Shown here in pieces: positions 8,729 to 17,997 of a stretch of DNA of 64,000 bases; the first letter of the stretch is position 1, and the number at the start of each line of letters is the position of its first letter. The DNA is from Thalassobaculum fulvum. Its GTDB lineage: Bacteria; Pseudomonadota; Alphaproteobacteria; Thalassobaculales; Thalassobaculaceae. The stretch is from NCBI RefSeq assembly GCF_014652915.1, contig NZ_BMZS01000001.1, forward strand, positions 510,779 through 574,778, written 5' to 3'. Both the position numbers and the translations under genes were made by a program. The notes below the pieces were generated by a model. That model saw only the letters and a list, made by a program, of their open reading frames with translations, had not been told where the DNA came from and did not search any database.

Positions 8729-9979
8729 ATGGCAGCACCCGCCGCGAATTTGAGGATCAACGGCGACCGCCTTTGGGACTCGCTGATGGAGATGGCGAAG
8801 ATCGGCCCGGGCATTGCCGGCGGCAACAACCGCCAGACCCTGACCGACGAGGACGCCGCCGGCCGGGCGCTGTTCCAGCGCTGGTGCGAGGACGCCGGCA
8901 TGACCATGGGCGTCGACAAGATGGGCAGCATGTTCTTCCGGCGCGAGGGCACCGACCCCGACGCCCTGCCGGTCTATGTCGGCAGCCACCTGGACACCCA
9001 GCCGACCGGCGGCAAGTACGACGGCATCCTGGGCGTGCTCGGCGGGCTGGAGGTCGTGCGTACCCTCAACGACCTCGGCATCAAGACCAGGCGCCCGATC
9101 GTGGTGGTCAACTGGACCAACGAGGAGGGCACCCGCTTCGCACCGCCGATGGTGGCGTCCGGCGTGTTCGCCGGGGTCCACGAGCTCGACTGGGCCTATG
9201 CCATCAAGGACGCCGCCGGCAAGACCATGGGCGACGAGCTGAAGCGCATCGGCTGGCTCGGCGACGAGGAGGTCGGCGCCCGCAAGATGCACGCCATGTT
9301 CGAGCTGCACATCGAGCAGGGCCCGATCCTGGAGGCCGAGGGCAAGGACATCGGCGTGGTCACCCACGGCCAGGGCCTGAAGTGGATCCAGATCACCCTG
9401 ACCGGCAAGGAGAGCCACACCGGCTCGACCCCGATGCCGATGCGGGTCAACGCCGGCCTCGGCATGGCCCGGATCACCCAGCTGGTCGACGAGATCGCCT
9501 GGAGCAACCAGCCCAAGGCGGTCGGCGCCATCGGCCACGTCGAGGTCTACCCGAACTCGCGCAACATCATCCCCGGCCGCACGGTGTTCACCGTCGACTT
9601 CCGCTCGCCCGACAAGGCGATCCTGGACGACATGGACGCCAGGCTGCGCGAGGGTGCGAAGAAGATCGCCGCGGAGATCGGCCTCGGCATCGAGATCGAG
9701 CAGATCGGCCACTTCGACCCGGTGACGTTCGACGAGAAATGCGTGACCACCGTGCGCAACGCGGCGGAGCGGCTCGGCTACTCGCACCAGAACATCATCT
9801 CGGGCGCCGGCCACGACGCCTGCTGGATCAACCGGGTCGCCCCGACGGCGATGATCATGTGCCCGTGCGTCGACGGTCTGTCGCACAACGAGGCCGAGGA
9901 GATCTCGCCGGAATGGGCGAAGGCGGGGGCCGACGTGCTGTTCCACGCGGTGGTCGAGACCGCCGAGATCGTTTCCTGA
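8729..9979 (+). CDS. N-carbamoyl-beta-alanine amidohydrolase (M20 Zn hydrolase)
   Basis: 416 aa, the size typical of the hydantoinase/carbamoylase family. It would hydrolyse N-carbamoyl-beta-alanine (or the beta-aminoisobutyrate analogue) to the amino acid, CO2 and ammonia, the last step of reductive pyrimidine degradation. Metal ligands are visible in 'GSHLDTQPTGGKYDG', 'NWTNEEGTRF', 'ELHIEQGPILE' and 'SGAGHDACW'. ATG 8729 follows 'gagcagggga'; an in-frame ATG 21 bases upstream lacks a good ribosome site. Neighbouring dihydropyrimidinase supports beta-ureidopropionase rather than an L-carbamoylase. Confidence 0.9.
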   Translation: MAAPAANLRINGDRLWDSLMEMAKIGPGIAGGNNRQTLTDEDAAGRALFQRWCEDAGMTMGVDKMGSMFFRREGTDPDALPVYVGSHLDTQPTGGKYDGILGVLGGLEVVRTLNDLGIKTRRPIVVVNWTNEEGTRFAPPMVASGVFAGVHELDWAYAIKDAAGKTMGDELKRIGWLGDEEVGARKMHAMFELHIEQGPILEAEGKDIGVVTHGQGLKWIQITLTGKESHTGSTPMPMRVNAGLGMARITQLVDEIAWSNQPKAVGAIGHVEVYPNSRNIIPGRTVFTVDFRSPDKAILDDMDARLREGAKKIAAEIGLGIEIEQIGHFDPVTFDEKCVTTVRNAAERLGYSHQNIISGAGHDACWINRVAPTAMIMCPCVDGLSHNEAEEISPEWAKAGADVLFHAVVETAEIVS

Positions 9980-10109
9980 TCCTTCGGGGCCCCCGCTCCG
10001 GCGGGGGCACCCTCGGGACGACAGGGGAAGGCAGAGGCTTCGAAGAGAAACCGTTGCCGTGGGATGCCCGCAGAGGCGCGCACGGCCGAGAACGGCAGAG
10101 GAGGCAGGG

Positions 10110-11567
10110 ATGAGCAGCAAGGTCATCAAGGGCGGCACCGTCGTCACCGCCGACCGCACCTACAAGGCCGACGTGCTGGTCGAGGGCGGAAAGATCACCG
10201 CGATCGGTCCGAACCTGACCGGCGACCAGGTGCTGGACGCCGAGGGCTGCTACGTCATGCCGGGCGGCATCGACCCGCACACCCACATGGAAATGCCCTT
10301 CATGGGCACCTACTCCGCCGACGACTTCGAGTCCGGGACCCGCGCCGGCCTGTCGGGCGGCACCACCATGGTGGTCGACTTCTGCCTGCCGTCGCCGGGC
10401 CAGTCGCTGCTCGAGGCCATGCAGGCCTGGGACAACAAGTCCTCCAAGGCGTGCGCCGACTACTCGTTCCACATGGCCATCACCTGGTGGAGCGAGCAGG
10501 TCTGGAAGGAGATGGCGACCGTGGTCGACCGCGGCATCACCACCTTCAAGCACTTCATGGCCTACAAGGGCGCGCTGATGATCGACGACGACGAGATGTA
10601 CTCGTCGTTCCAGCGCTGTGCCGATCTCGGCGCCATGCCGCTGGTGCATGCCGAGAACGGCGACGTGGTCGCCCAGCTGCAGGCCAAGCTGATGGCCGAG
10701 GGCAACAACGGCCCGGAGGCGCACGCCTACTCGCGCCCCCCCGAGGTCGAGGGCGAGGCCGCCAACCGGGCGATCATGATCGCCGACATGGCCGGGGTGC
10801 CGCTGTACATCGTCCACGTGTCCTGCGAGCAGGCCCACGAGGCGATACGCCGGGCCCGCCAGAAGGGCATCCGGGTGTTCGGCGAGCCGCTGATCCAGCA
10901 CCTGGTGCTGGACGAGAGCGAGTACGCCCACCCCGACTGGGACCACGCGGCGCGCCGGGTGATGTCGCCGCCGTTCCGCAGCAAGCTGCACCAGGACGGG
11001 CTGTGGGCCGGGCTGGCCGCCGGCAGCCTGCAGGTGGTGGCGACCGACCACTGCGCCTTCACCACCGAGCAGAAGCGCTACGGCGTCGGCGACTTCACCA
11101 AGATCCCGAACGGCACCGGCGGGCTCGAGGACCGGCTGCCGGTGCTGTGGACCCGCGGGGTCAACACCGGCCGGCTGACCATGAACGAGTTCGTGGCGGT
11201 GACCTCGACCAACATCGCCAAGATCCTGAACATGTACCCGCGCAAGGGCGCGATCCTGGAAGGCGCCGACGCCGACATCGTGGTGTGGGACCCGAAGCGC
11301 TCGAAGACGATCTCGCACAAGACCCAGCAGTCGGTGATCGACTACAACGTGTTCGAGGGCATCGAGGTGACCGGCCTGCCGCGCTTCACCCTGACCCGCG
11401 GCGAGGTGGCGGTCGAGGAGTCGACGGTCAAGGCCCGTCCGGGCCACGGCGAGTTCGTCAAGCGCGAGGCCAACCCGGCGCCGAACCGGGCCTACTCGAC
11501 CTGGAAGGAGATCACCGCGCCGCGCAAGGTGATCCGCGACCCGGCGAACATGCCGGCCGGCGTCTGA
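10110..11567 (+). CDS. hydA: Dihydropyrimidinase
   Basis: 485 aa cyclic amidohydrolase that opens dihydrouracil or dihydrothymine to the N-carbamoyl beta-amino acid, the second pathway step. Zn ligands lie in 'GGIDPHTHMEMPFMG', the carboxylated bridging Lys in 'FKHFMAYKGAL', and further metal and substrate contacts in 'PLVHAENGD', 'IVHVSCEQ' and 'VVATDHCAF'. ATG 10110 follows 'ggcagaggaggcaggg', an excellent ribosome site. It lies 130 bp after the amidohydrolase and 48 bp before the ABC ATPase, in the same direction. Confidence 0.95.
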   Translation: MSSKVIKGGTVVTADRTYKADVLVEGGKITAIGPNLTGDQVLDAEGCYVMPGGIDPHTHMEMPFMGTYSADDFESGTRAGLSGGTTMVVDFCLPSPGQSLLEAMQAWDNKSSKACADYSFHMAITWWSEQVWKEMATVVDRGITTFKHFMAYKGALMIDDDEMYSSFQRCADLGAMPLVHAENGDVVAQLQAKLMAEGNNGPEAHAYSRPPEVEGEAANRAIMIADMAGVPLYIVHVSCEQAHEAIRRARQKGIRVFGEPLIQHLVLDESEYAHPDWDHAARRVMSPPFRSKLHQDGLWAGLAAGSLQVVATDHCAFTTEQKRYGVGDFTKIPNGTGGLEDRLPVLWTRGVNTGRLTMNEFVAVTSTNIAKILNMYPRKGAILEGADADIVVWDPKRSKTISHKTQQSVIDYNVFEGIEVTGLPRFTLTRGEVAVEESTVKARPGHGEFVKREANPAPNRAYSTWKEITAPRKVIRDPANMPAGV

Positions 11568-11615
11568 CGGCCGGATCGGGGCAAGTAAGGTCGGGGTGGG
11601 GATGCCGGGGTGGGG

Positions 11616-12398
11616 ATGAGCGAGCCGATCGTCGAGGCCCGGGGCCTCGGGCTGACCTTCGAGACCAATGACGGGCCGGTGCACGCGCTGTCGAACGTCG
11701 ACCTGACGGTCGGCAAGGGCGACTTCGTGTCGTTCATCGGTCCGTCGGGCTGCGGCAAGACCACCTTCCTGCGGATCATCGCCGATCTGGAGAAGCCGAC
11801 CGCCGGCTCGATCCGGGTCAACGGCGTCAGCCCGGAGGAGGCCCGCAAGGCGCGGGCCTACGGCTACGTGTTCCAGGCCGCCGCCCTGTATCCCTGGCGG
11901 ACCATCGAGAAGAACGTGGCACTCCCGCTGGAGATCTCCGGCTACTCCAGGGAGGAGCAGCGCGAGCGGGTGGCCCGTACCCTGGCGCTGGTGAACCTGA
12001 CCGGCTTCGAGAAAAAGTTTCCGTGGCAGCTCTCGGGCGGCATGCAGCAGCGCGCCTCGATCGCCCGGGCGTTGGCGTTCGACGCCGACCTGCTGCTGAT
12101 GGACGAGCCGTTCGGCGCACTCGACGAGATCGTCCGCGACCACCTGAACGAGCAGCTGCTGGAGCTGTGGGCGCGGACGAACAAGACCATCTGCTTCGTC
12201 ACCCACTCGATTCCCGAAGCGGTGTACCTGTCGACTCGGATCGTGGTGATGTCGCCGCGGCCCGGCCGGGTCACCGACGTGGTCGAGAGCACCCTGCCGC
12301 GCGAGCGCCCGCTCGACATCCGCGAAAGCCCGGAGTTCCTGGAGATCGCCCATCGTGTCCGCGAGGGCCTGCGGGCCGGGCATTCCTACGAGGACTGA
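11616..12398 (+). CDS. ABC transporter ATPase (probable pyrimidine/precursor uptake)
   Basis: 260 aa ATPase of the nitrate/taurine/NMT1-type subfamily. Walker A is 'GPSGCGKTTF' (~45), signature 'LSGGMQQR' (~143), Walker B 'LLLMDEPFGALDE' and the switch His in 'FVTHSIPEA'. Start is ATG 11616; a GTG lies 6 bases upstream. In related alphaproteobacterial pyrimidine loci such an ATPase is followed by two permeases and an NMT1-like binding protein. Here those are found 9.2 kb downstream at 21.5-24.6 kb, so they are inferred to be its partners. Confidence 0.9.
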   Translation: MSEPIVEARGLGLTFETNDGPVHALSNVDLTVGKGDFVSFIGPSGCGKTTFLRIIADLEKPTAGSIRVNGVSPEEARKARAYGYVFQAAALYPWRTIEKNVALPLEISGYSREEQRERVARTLALVNLTGFEKKFPWQLSGGMQQRASIARALAFDADLLLMDEPFGALDEIVRDHLNEQLLELWARTNKTICFVTHSIPEAVYLSTRIVVMSPRPGRVTDVVESTLPRERPLDIRESPEFLEIAHRVREGLRAGHSYED

Positions 12399-12429
12399 GG
12401 GGGCGGGGTCTTCGTCGGCCTCCCCATCT

Positions 12430-12570
12430 GACGTCATCCCGGAGCGGTCCTCCGACGGCGGAACGCATCCGGGACCCATGACGCGACGGGCAATGGCGGC
12501 GTCAGGCCTTGAGGCGGCGTGTGGGTCCCGGATCAGCCGCGCGGTTGCGCGCCTGTCCGGGATGGCGTCG
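12430..12570. repeat. Dispersed palindromic repeat, copy 3 (outward variant)
   Basis: 'gacgtcatcccgga ... catccgggaccca' is followed by 'gtgggtcccggat ... gtccgggatggcgtc', so the two arms face in the opposite order from most copies. It lies directly after the ABC ATPase, at the left edge of the block that separates the ATPase from the permeases. Confidence 0.7.
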
Positions 12571-12614
12571 GGAGATGGGATACGCGGGAGGGCCGGAACT
12601 GCGCGACCGGCGCC

Positions 12615-13268
12615 CTACCCCTGCTTCGGCCGGTGCGCGGCCAGGAATGCCGCGGTCGCGGTCCGGGCGATGTAGTCGATGTCGTCGGCGGTCCAGGGTG
12701 CGCTGCCGGTGAACAGCATCGGCAGGAAGGTCGGCCCGGCCACCATGCCCTGGAACATGCCGGCCGCCAGCCGCGGATCCGGCACCGACAGCACGCCGGC
12801 GGCGTCCTGGGCCCGCAGGTACTCGGTGATCTTGGCGGTCATGTTGCCGGGGCCGAGCGCCCAGAACCGCTGACCCATCTCCGGGAAGGCGGCGGACTCG
12901 CCGGCGATGGTCCGCATCACCGACTGCATGCGGGGATCCATCACCTTGGCCAGCACGAACTTGGCCGACGCGCACAGGTACCGCTCGGGCGGCGACGCCG
13001 GGTCGATGGTCTCCTGCGGGGTCAGCCCGAAGTGCTGGCACATCGCCTCCATGATCTCGACGAACAGCATCTCCTTGCTGCGGAAGTGGCTGTAGACCGT
13101 GCGCTTGGACACCCCGGCCTCGGCCGCGATGGCATCCATCGAGGTCTCCTCGTAGCCGTGCTCCAGAAACAGCCGGCGGGCGGCGTCGATGATCTGGATC
13201 TCCTTCGGCGACAGTGGGCGGTCGACGGGAATCGCGGGGGTGGATAGCGGCGCGGTCGCAGTTGCCAT
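12615..13268 (-). CDS. TetR/AcrR-family regulator
   Basis: 217 aa. The N-terminal helix-turn-helix reads 'TSMDAIAAEAGVSKRTVYSHF' in part, near residues 45-65, typical of TetR; the C-terminal ~140 residues are the ligand and dimer domain ('TetR_C'-like, with 'ERYLCASAKFVLAKVM'). It is divergent from the RND transporter gene, with a perfect palindrome between them (13309-13327), the classic layout for an autoregulated efflux repressor. ATG 13268 is chosen; a GTG at 13298 is an alternative, closer to the operator. The ligand is unknown. Confidence 0.9.
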   Translation of the reverse strand: MATATAPLSTPAIPVDRPLSPKEIQIIDAARRLFLEHGYEETSMDAIAAEAGVSKRTVYSHFRSKEMLFVEIMEAMCQHFGLTPQETIDPASPPERYLCASAKFVLAKVMDPRMQSVMRTIAGESAAFPEMGQRFWALGPGNMTAKITEYLRAQDAAGVLSVPDPRLAAGMFQGMVAGPTFLPMLFTGSAPWTADDIDYIARTATAAFLAAHRPKQG

Positions 13269-13308
13269 GGGCCTCTTGACTCGGTCGGGTACACTCACCA
13301 GTTTACGG

Positions 13309-13327
13309 AAACTACACCGTGTAGTTT
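13309..13327. promoter_or_regulatory. Perfect 19-bp palindrome, TetR operator
   Basis: AAACTACACCGTGTAGTTT: 9-base perfect arms around one central base, between the divergent tetR-type gene and the RND transporter. Length and position fit a TetR-family operator that could block both promoters. Confidence 0.8.
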
Positions 13328-13392
13328 ACACGACCCGCTTCCGTCGGGGGCGGAAATCATAGCACGGGCGAACCGAAGCGCAGGAGCGGGGC

Positions 13393-15753
13393 ATGTCGCA
13401 GGGAACGGGGTGGCTGGATCGGCACGTCACCGGCTACGCGGAATGGCTGATCCGGTGGCGCTGGGCGGTCGTGGCGGTATCGCTGGTGATTGCGCTTGCA
13501 GCCGCCGCTGGTGGACAGTTCCTCGGCTTCTCCACCAACTACCGGGTGTTCTTCAGCCCGCAGAATCCGCAGCTGCAGGCCTTCGAGTCGCTGCAGCGGA
13601 TCTACGTCCGCGAGGACAACATCTCGATCGTCATCCGGCCGCACCAGGGCAACGTCTTCCAGCCCGGCCTGCTGCGCGACGTCCGGGCGCTGACCGAGGA
13701 CGCCTGGAAGGTCCCGTACGCCACCCGGGTCGACAGCCTCACCAACTTCCAGAACAGCACCGCCGAGGGCGACGACCTGGCGGTCCGTGACCTGGTGCCG
13801 GCCGACAGTCCGCTCGACGCCGCCGACCTGGTCCGGATCCGCGAGGCGGCGCTGGCCGAGCCGCTGATCCGCGACCGGTTGATCGCGCCGGACGCCCGCA
13901 CCCTGTCGGTCAACATCACGGTCACCCTGCCGCTGAAGTCCGAGACCGAGGTCCCGGAGTCGATGGCCTACGCCCGCCGGCTGGTCGACGGCTTCCGCCA
14001 GGCCCATCCCGAGGTGCGGGTGGCGCTGACCGGCTCGGTGGCGCTGAACCACGCGTTCTCGGAATCCGCCGAGCACGACATCGCCACCCTGGTGCCGCTG
14101 ATGTACGGCGTGCTGCTGCTGGTCATGGGGGTGCTGCTGCGCTCGATCGCCGGCACCGTCGCGACCCTGCTGGTGATCGGCCTGTCGGCGGCCAGCGCCA
14201 TGGGACTGGCCGGCTGGCTCGGCATCCTGCTCACACCGCCCTCGGTGACCGCCCCGACCATTATCCTGACCCTGGCGATCGCCGACTCGATCCACATCCT
14301 GATCACCATGCTGCAGAACATGCGGCGCGGCGCCGACAAGCGGACCGCCCTGGTCGAGAGCCTGCGGATCAACTTCGAGCCGGTGTTCCTGACCAGCCTG
14401 ACCACCTTCATCGGCTTCCTCAGCCTGAACTTCTCCGATGCCCCGCCGTTCCGTGACCTCGGCAACATCACCGCGATCGGCGTGGCGGCGGCGTGGATCT
14501 ACTCGATCGGCTTCCTGCCGGCCCTGATGGCGATCCTGCCGGTGCGGGTGAAGCAGCGGCCGATCGGCTATGCCGGCGCCATGGACCGGCTGGCCGACTT
14601 CGTGGTCGGCCGGCGCCGGGCGGTGCTGGCGGTCATGGTGGCGGTGGTCGCCGTGCTGGTGGCGCTGGTGCCGCGGATCGAGCTGAACGACCAGTTCGTC
14701 AACTACTTCGACCGCTCGATCCCGTTCCGCCAGGACACCGACTTCGCGATGGAGCACCTGTCGGGGATCTACCAGGCGCAGTGGTCGCTGCCGGCCCCGG
14801 GACCGGGCGGCATCAGCGACCCGGACTACCTGGCCCGGGTCGAGGACTTCGCCGACTGGCTGCGGGCCCACGACATCGTGGTGCACGTCCAGACCATCAC
14901 CGACATCTTCAGCCGCCTGAACAAGAACATGCACGGCGACGACCCGGCCTGGTACCGGCTGCCGCAGGAGCGGGACCTGGCGGCCCAGTACCTGCTGCTG
15001 TTCGAGATGTCGCTGCCCTACGGCCTCGACCTGAACAACCAGATCAACGTCGACAAGTCGGCGACCAGGATCGTCGCCACCCTGGAGAACATCACGACCA
15101 ACGAGCTGCGGTCGCTCGACGACGCGGCCGCCGTCTGGCTGAGCGAGAACCTGCCGTCGGCCGCCGGCACCACGGCGTCGGGCCCGTTCGTGATGTTCGC
15201 CTACATCGCCAAGCGCAACATCGAGGGCATGCTGACCGGTACCTTCGCCGCGTTCGTGCTGATCTCGCTGACCCTGATGGCGGCGCTGCGCAGCGTCCGG
15301 CTCGGGCTGATCAGCCTGGTGCCGAACCTGGTGCCGGCGTTCATGGCGTTCGGGGTGTGGTCGGTGCTGGTCGGCCAGATCGGCCTCGCCTCCTCGGTGG
15401 TCACGGCGACCAGCCTCGGCATCATCGTCGACGCCACCGTGCACTTCCTGTCGAAGTACCAGCGGGCCCGGCGCACCAGCGGCGCCAGTGCGGAGCAGGC
15501 GGTGCGCTACGCGTTCTCGACCGTCGGCACCGCGCTGTGGGTGACCACGGCCGTGCTGATCGCCGGTTTCGCGGTGCTGTCGCTGTCGACCTTCGAGATC
15601 AACGCCTCGCTCGGCCAGCTGACGGCGCTGACCCTGTTCATGGGCATCGTCGCCGACTTCCTGCTGCTGCCGACCCTGCTGCTCCTGCTCGCCGGCAGAG
15701 GCGGCCGGGACAGCGAATCCACCCTGCCGACCGTCCAACAAGCCGCGGAGTGA
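13393..15753 (+). CDS. RND/MMPL-family inner-membrane transporter
   Basis: 786 aa with the duplicated RND plan: one membrane helix near residue 20, a periplasmic domain to ~225, a cluster of five helices (~230-385, with 'LTLAIADSIHILITML' and 'TSLTTFIGFLSLNF'), a helix near 415, a second periplasmic domain, then a second helix cluster (~610-775). This size and layout match the MMPL/HpnN-like group that moves lipids or hydrophobic molecules, not the ~1,050-residue AcrB pumps. ATG 13393 has 'aggagcgggg' before it. The LolA-like gene starts 5 bp after its stop. Confidence 0.9.
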   Translation: MSQGTGWLDRHVTGYAEWLIRWRWAVVAVSLVIALAAAAGGQFLGFSTNYRVFFSPQNPQLQAFESLQRIYVREDNISIVIRPHQGNVFQPGLLRDVRALTEDAWKVPYATRVDSLTNFQNSTAEGDDLAVRDLVPADSPLDAADLVRIREAALAEPLIRDRLIAPDARTLSVNITVTLPLKSETEVPESMAYARRLVDGFRQAHPEVRVALTGSVALNHAFSESAEHDIATLVPLMYGVLLLVMGVLLRSIAGTVATLLVIGLSAASAMGLAGWLGILLTPPSVTAPTIILTLAIADSIHILITMLQNMRRGADKRTALVESLRINFEPVFLTSLTTFIGFLSLNFSDAPPFRDLGNITAIGVAAAWIYSIGFLPALMAILPVRVKQRPIGYAGAMDRLADFVVGRRRAVLAVMVAVVAVLVALVPRIELNDQFVNYFDRSIPFRQDTDFAMEHLSGIYQAQWSLPAPGPGGISDPDYLARVEDFADWLRAHDIVVHVQTITDIFSRLNKNMHGDDPAWYRLPQERDLAAQYLLLFEMSLPYGLDLNNQINVDKSATRIVATLENITTNELRSLDDAAAVWLSENLPSAAGTTASGPFVMFAYIAKRNIEGMLTGTFAAFVLISLTLMAALRSVRLGLISLVPNLVPAFMAFGVWSVLVGQIGLASSVVTATSLGIIVDATVHFLSKYQRARRTSGASAEQAVRYAFSTVGTALWVTTAVLIAGFAVLSLSTFEINASLGQLTALTLFMGIVADFLLLPTLLLLLAGRGGRDSESTLPTVQQAAE

Positions 15754-15758
15754 CCGCC

Positions 15759-16556
15759 ATGAACAACCTCACCACCGCCGCCATCGCCGGCATCATCCTG
15801 TGCTTCTCGGCGATCCCCACGGCCGCCGAGACCCCGGAGGAGAAGGGCCGCTGGATCGCCGAGCAGACCGACCGGCGCGATCTCGGCTGGGGCGACAGCG
15901 AGGTTCACCTCACCATGACCCTGCGCAACCGCGAGGGCCAGTCGAGCATCCGCAAGCTCAGCATCGCCTCGCTCGAGGTCGACGAACCGAAGCTCGGCGA
16001 CCGCAGCCTGACGCTGTTCGACGAGCCGCGCGACATCGAGGGCACCGCCTTCCTGTCGCACACCCGGATCCTGGACCCCGACGACCAGTGGCTGTACCTG
16101 CCGGCGCTCAAGCGGGTGAAGCGGATCTCCTCGCAGAACAAGTCCGGGCCGTTCGTCGGCTCCGAGTTCGCCTACGAGGACCTGGTGAGCCAGGAGGTCG
16201 AGCGCTACACCTACAAGTACCTGCGCGACGAGCCGTGCGGCGACCGCACCTGCTTCGTGTCCGAGCGCTTCCCGGTGTACGAGCACTCCGGCTACACCCG
16301 GCAGGTGACCTGGGTCGACCACACCGACTTCCAGCCCCGCAAGGTCGAGTACTACGACCGCAAGGGCGATTTGCTGAAGGTGCTCGAGCTGGTCGAGTAC
16401 CGGCAATACCTCGGCAAGTACTGGCGGGCGCACCGGCTGGAGATGGTGAACCACCAGACCGGCAAGTCGACCACGCTGGCGTTCTCCGACTACAGCTTCA
16501 AGCTCGGCCTGAACGACGGCGACTTCCGCAAGAGCCGCCTCGAACGTCTGCGCTGA
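15759..16556 (+). CDS. LolA-fold outer-membrane lipoprotein-sorting-like protein
   Basis: 265 aa with a Sec signal peptide (hydrophobic 'TAAIAGIILCFSAIPTAAE'). The mature part matches the LolA-like family found beside RND/MMPL transporters: 'TLFDEPRDIEGTAFL', 'DQWLYLPALKRVKRI', 'FVGSEFAYEDL' and a probable disulfide in 'CGDRTC'. The fold is a half-barrel that carries lipids or acyl groups across the periplasm. Its gene follows the RND gene by 5 bp, so they should be translated together and act on one substrate. Confidence 0.88.
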   Translation: MNNLTTAAIAGIILCFSAIPTAAETPEEKGRWIAEQTDRRDLGWGDSEVHLTMTLRNREGQSSIRKLSIASLEVDEPKLGDRSLTLFDEPRDIEGTAFLSHTRILDPDDQWLYLPALKRVKRISSQNKSGPFVGSEFAYEDLVSQEVERYTYKYLRDEPCGDRTCFVSERFPVYEHSGYTRQVTWVDHTDFQPRKVEYYDRKGDLLKVLELVEYRQYLGKYWRAHRLEMVNHQTGKSTTLAFSDYSFKLGLNDGDFRKSRLERLR

Positions 16557-16582
16557 GCGGGCCGTTTCCCTGCCATCGCGAT

Positions 16583-16700
16583 TGGGTCCCGGCTCTGCGC
16601 CCGGAGCAAGTCCGGGCTCCGGCCGGGATGAGGACAAGGGGTGTCTGCCCTCAAATCCTCATCCCGGCCGCAGCGGCGAAGCCGCGGAGAGCCGGGACCC
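16583..16700. repeat. Dispersed palindromic repeat, copy 4
   Basis: Outer arms 'tgggtcccggctct' and 'agagccgggaccc', inner 'ccgggatgagg' and 'cctcatcccgg'. It separates the LolA-like gene from the outer-membrane protein gene. Confidence 0.85.
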
Positions 16701-16740
16701 TGGCCGAACCGCCGACCCCTGATTCCGGAATGGTCTCGAC

Positions 16741-17991
16741 ATGTGTGACGACCGATACCCCCGGCGGCCGCGCCCTGGAGTGGCGGGCCGGATTTCGCCG
16801 GCCGCAGCGATGCTCGCCGCCCTGGGCATGTCCGTGCCGGCGCCGGCCGCCGAGTGGGAGCTCTCCGGCTCGGTGCAGCTCGAGACGCGGGTGTTCCCGA
16901 GCGAGCCGGCGTTCGCCGGGCAGAAGGACGCCACCGTCTCGCCGTCGGTGGCGGTCGAGCCGGAGCTGGTCGTCGACACCGGGTCCGGCGCCGACCGGTT
17001 CACGTTGAAGCCGTTCCTGCGGCTCGACGCCGACGACGAGAACCGCAGCCACGGCGACCTGCGGGAGGCCAACTGGCTGCATTTCGGCGACGGCTACGAC
17101 CTGGTGGTCGGGCTCGACAAGGTGTTCTGGGGGGTCGCGGAGTCCCGCCACCTGGTCGACATCGTCAACCAGAGCGACCTGGTCGAGGACATCGACCAGG
17201 AGGACAAGCTGGGTCAGCCGATGGTGCAGCTGCAGGTCGGCACCGAGTGGGGCGTGCTGCGCGGCTTCTTCATGCCGGTGTTCCGCGAGCGCACCTTCCC
17301 GGACGACGACGCCCGGTTCCGCGGCGCCCTGCCGATCGCCGACACCGCCGCCTACCAGTCGGGCGCCGAGGCGTTCCACCCGGACCTGGCGCTGCGCTGG
17401 ACCGACACTTTCGGCGGGTTCGACGTCGGGGTCTCGTACTTCCGCGGCACCAGCCGCGAGCCCCGGCTGGTGCCGACGGCCCGCAACGGGCGCACCGAGC
17501 TGGTGCCGACCTACGACCTGATCGACCAGGCCGGGGTCGACGTGCAGTACACGACCGGCGCCTGGCTGTGGAAGTTCGAGGGCATCGCCCGGGCCGGCCA
17601 GGGCGACGCCTTCCTGGCCAGCGTCGCCGGCTTCGAATACACGCTGTACCAGGTCGCCGAGAGCGACGCCGACCTCGGGCTGCTGCTGGAACATCTGTAC
17701 GACGGTCGCGAGGAGGACGGCTCGGCGCCGCTGACGCCGTTCCAGAACGATGTGTTCGTCGGTGCCCGCGTCACCCTGAACGACGAGGACGACACCACCT
17801 TCCTTGCCGGCGCCGTCACCGACGTCGAGGACCGCTCGGTGTCGCTGTCGCTGGAGGCCAGCCGGCGGATCGGCAATGACCTGAAGGTCGAGCTGGAGGC
17901 CCGGCTGTTCCCCGACGTGGCACCCGACAACGTGCTGTACGGCATCCGCCGGGACAACGTGGTGACGCTCCGGCTCAGCCGGTTCTTCTGA
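16741..17991 (+). CDS. Outer-membrane beta-barrel protein, function unknown
   Basis: 416 aa. An N-terminal Ala-rich hydrophobic stretch ends in 'PAPAAEWELSG', a likely signal peptide. The mature part alternates polar and aromatic residues in short strands and ends 'VTLRLSRFF', the terminal Phe signature recognised by the Bam machinery. Acidic loops are frequent ('DADDENRSHGD', 'LVEDIDQEDK'). No named family is certain; porin-like or DUF1302-like barrels are the nearest idea. It follows the RND and LolA-like genes in the same direction and could be the outer-membrane exit of that system. The repeat between them may weaken co-transcription. Confidence 0.75.
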   Translation: MCDDRYPRRPRPGVAGRISPAAAMLAALGMSVPAPAAEWELSGSVQLETRVFPSEPAFAGQKDATVSPSVAVEPELVVDTGSGADRFTLKPFLRLDADDENRSHGDLREANWLHFGDGYDLVVGLDKVFWGVAESRHLVDIVNQSDLVEDIDQEDKLGQPMVQLQVGTEWGVLRGFFMPVFRERTFPDDDARFRGALPIADTAAYQSGAEAFHPDLALRWTDTFGGFDVGVSYFRGTSREPRLVPTARNGRTELVPTYDLIDQAGVDVQYTTGAWLWKFEGIARAGQGDAFLASVAGFEYTLYQVAESDADLGLLLEHLYDGREEDGSAPLTPFQNDVFVGARVTLNDEDDTTFLAGAVTDVEDRSVSLSLEASRRIGNDLKVELEARLFPDVAPDNVLYGIRRDNVVTLRLSRFF

Positions 17992-17997
17992 GGGTCG

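Noticed and set aside
12615-13268. TetR gene as the RutR regulator of the pyrimidine genes
   Set aside because: It is divergent from the RND gene with its own perfect palindrome of different sequence (AAACTACAC...), so it most likely controls the exporter.
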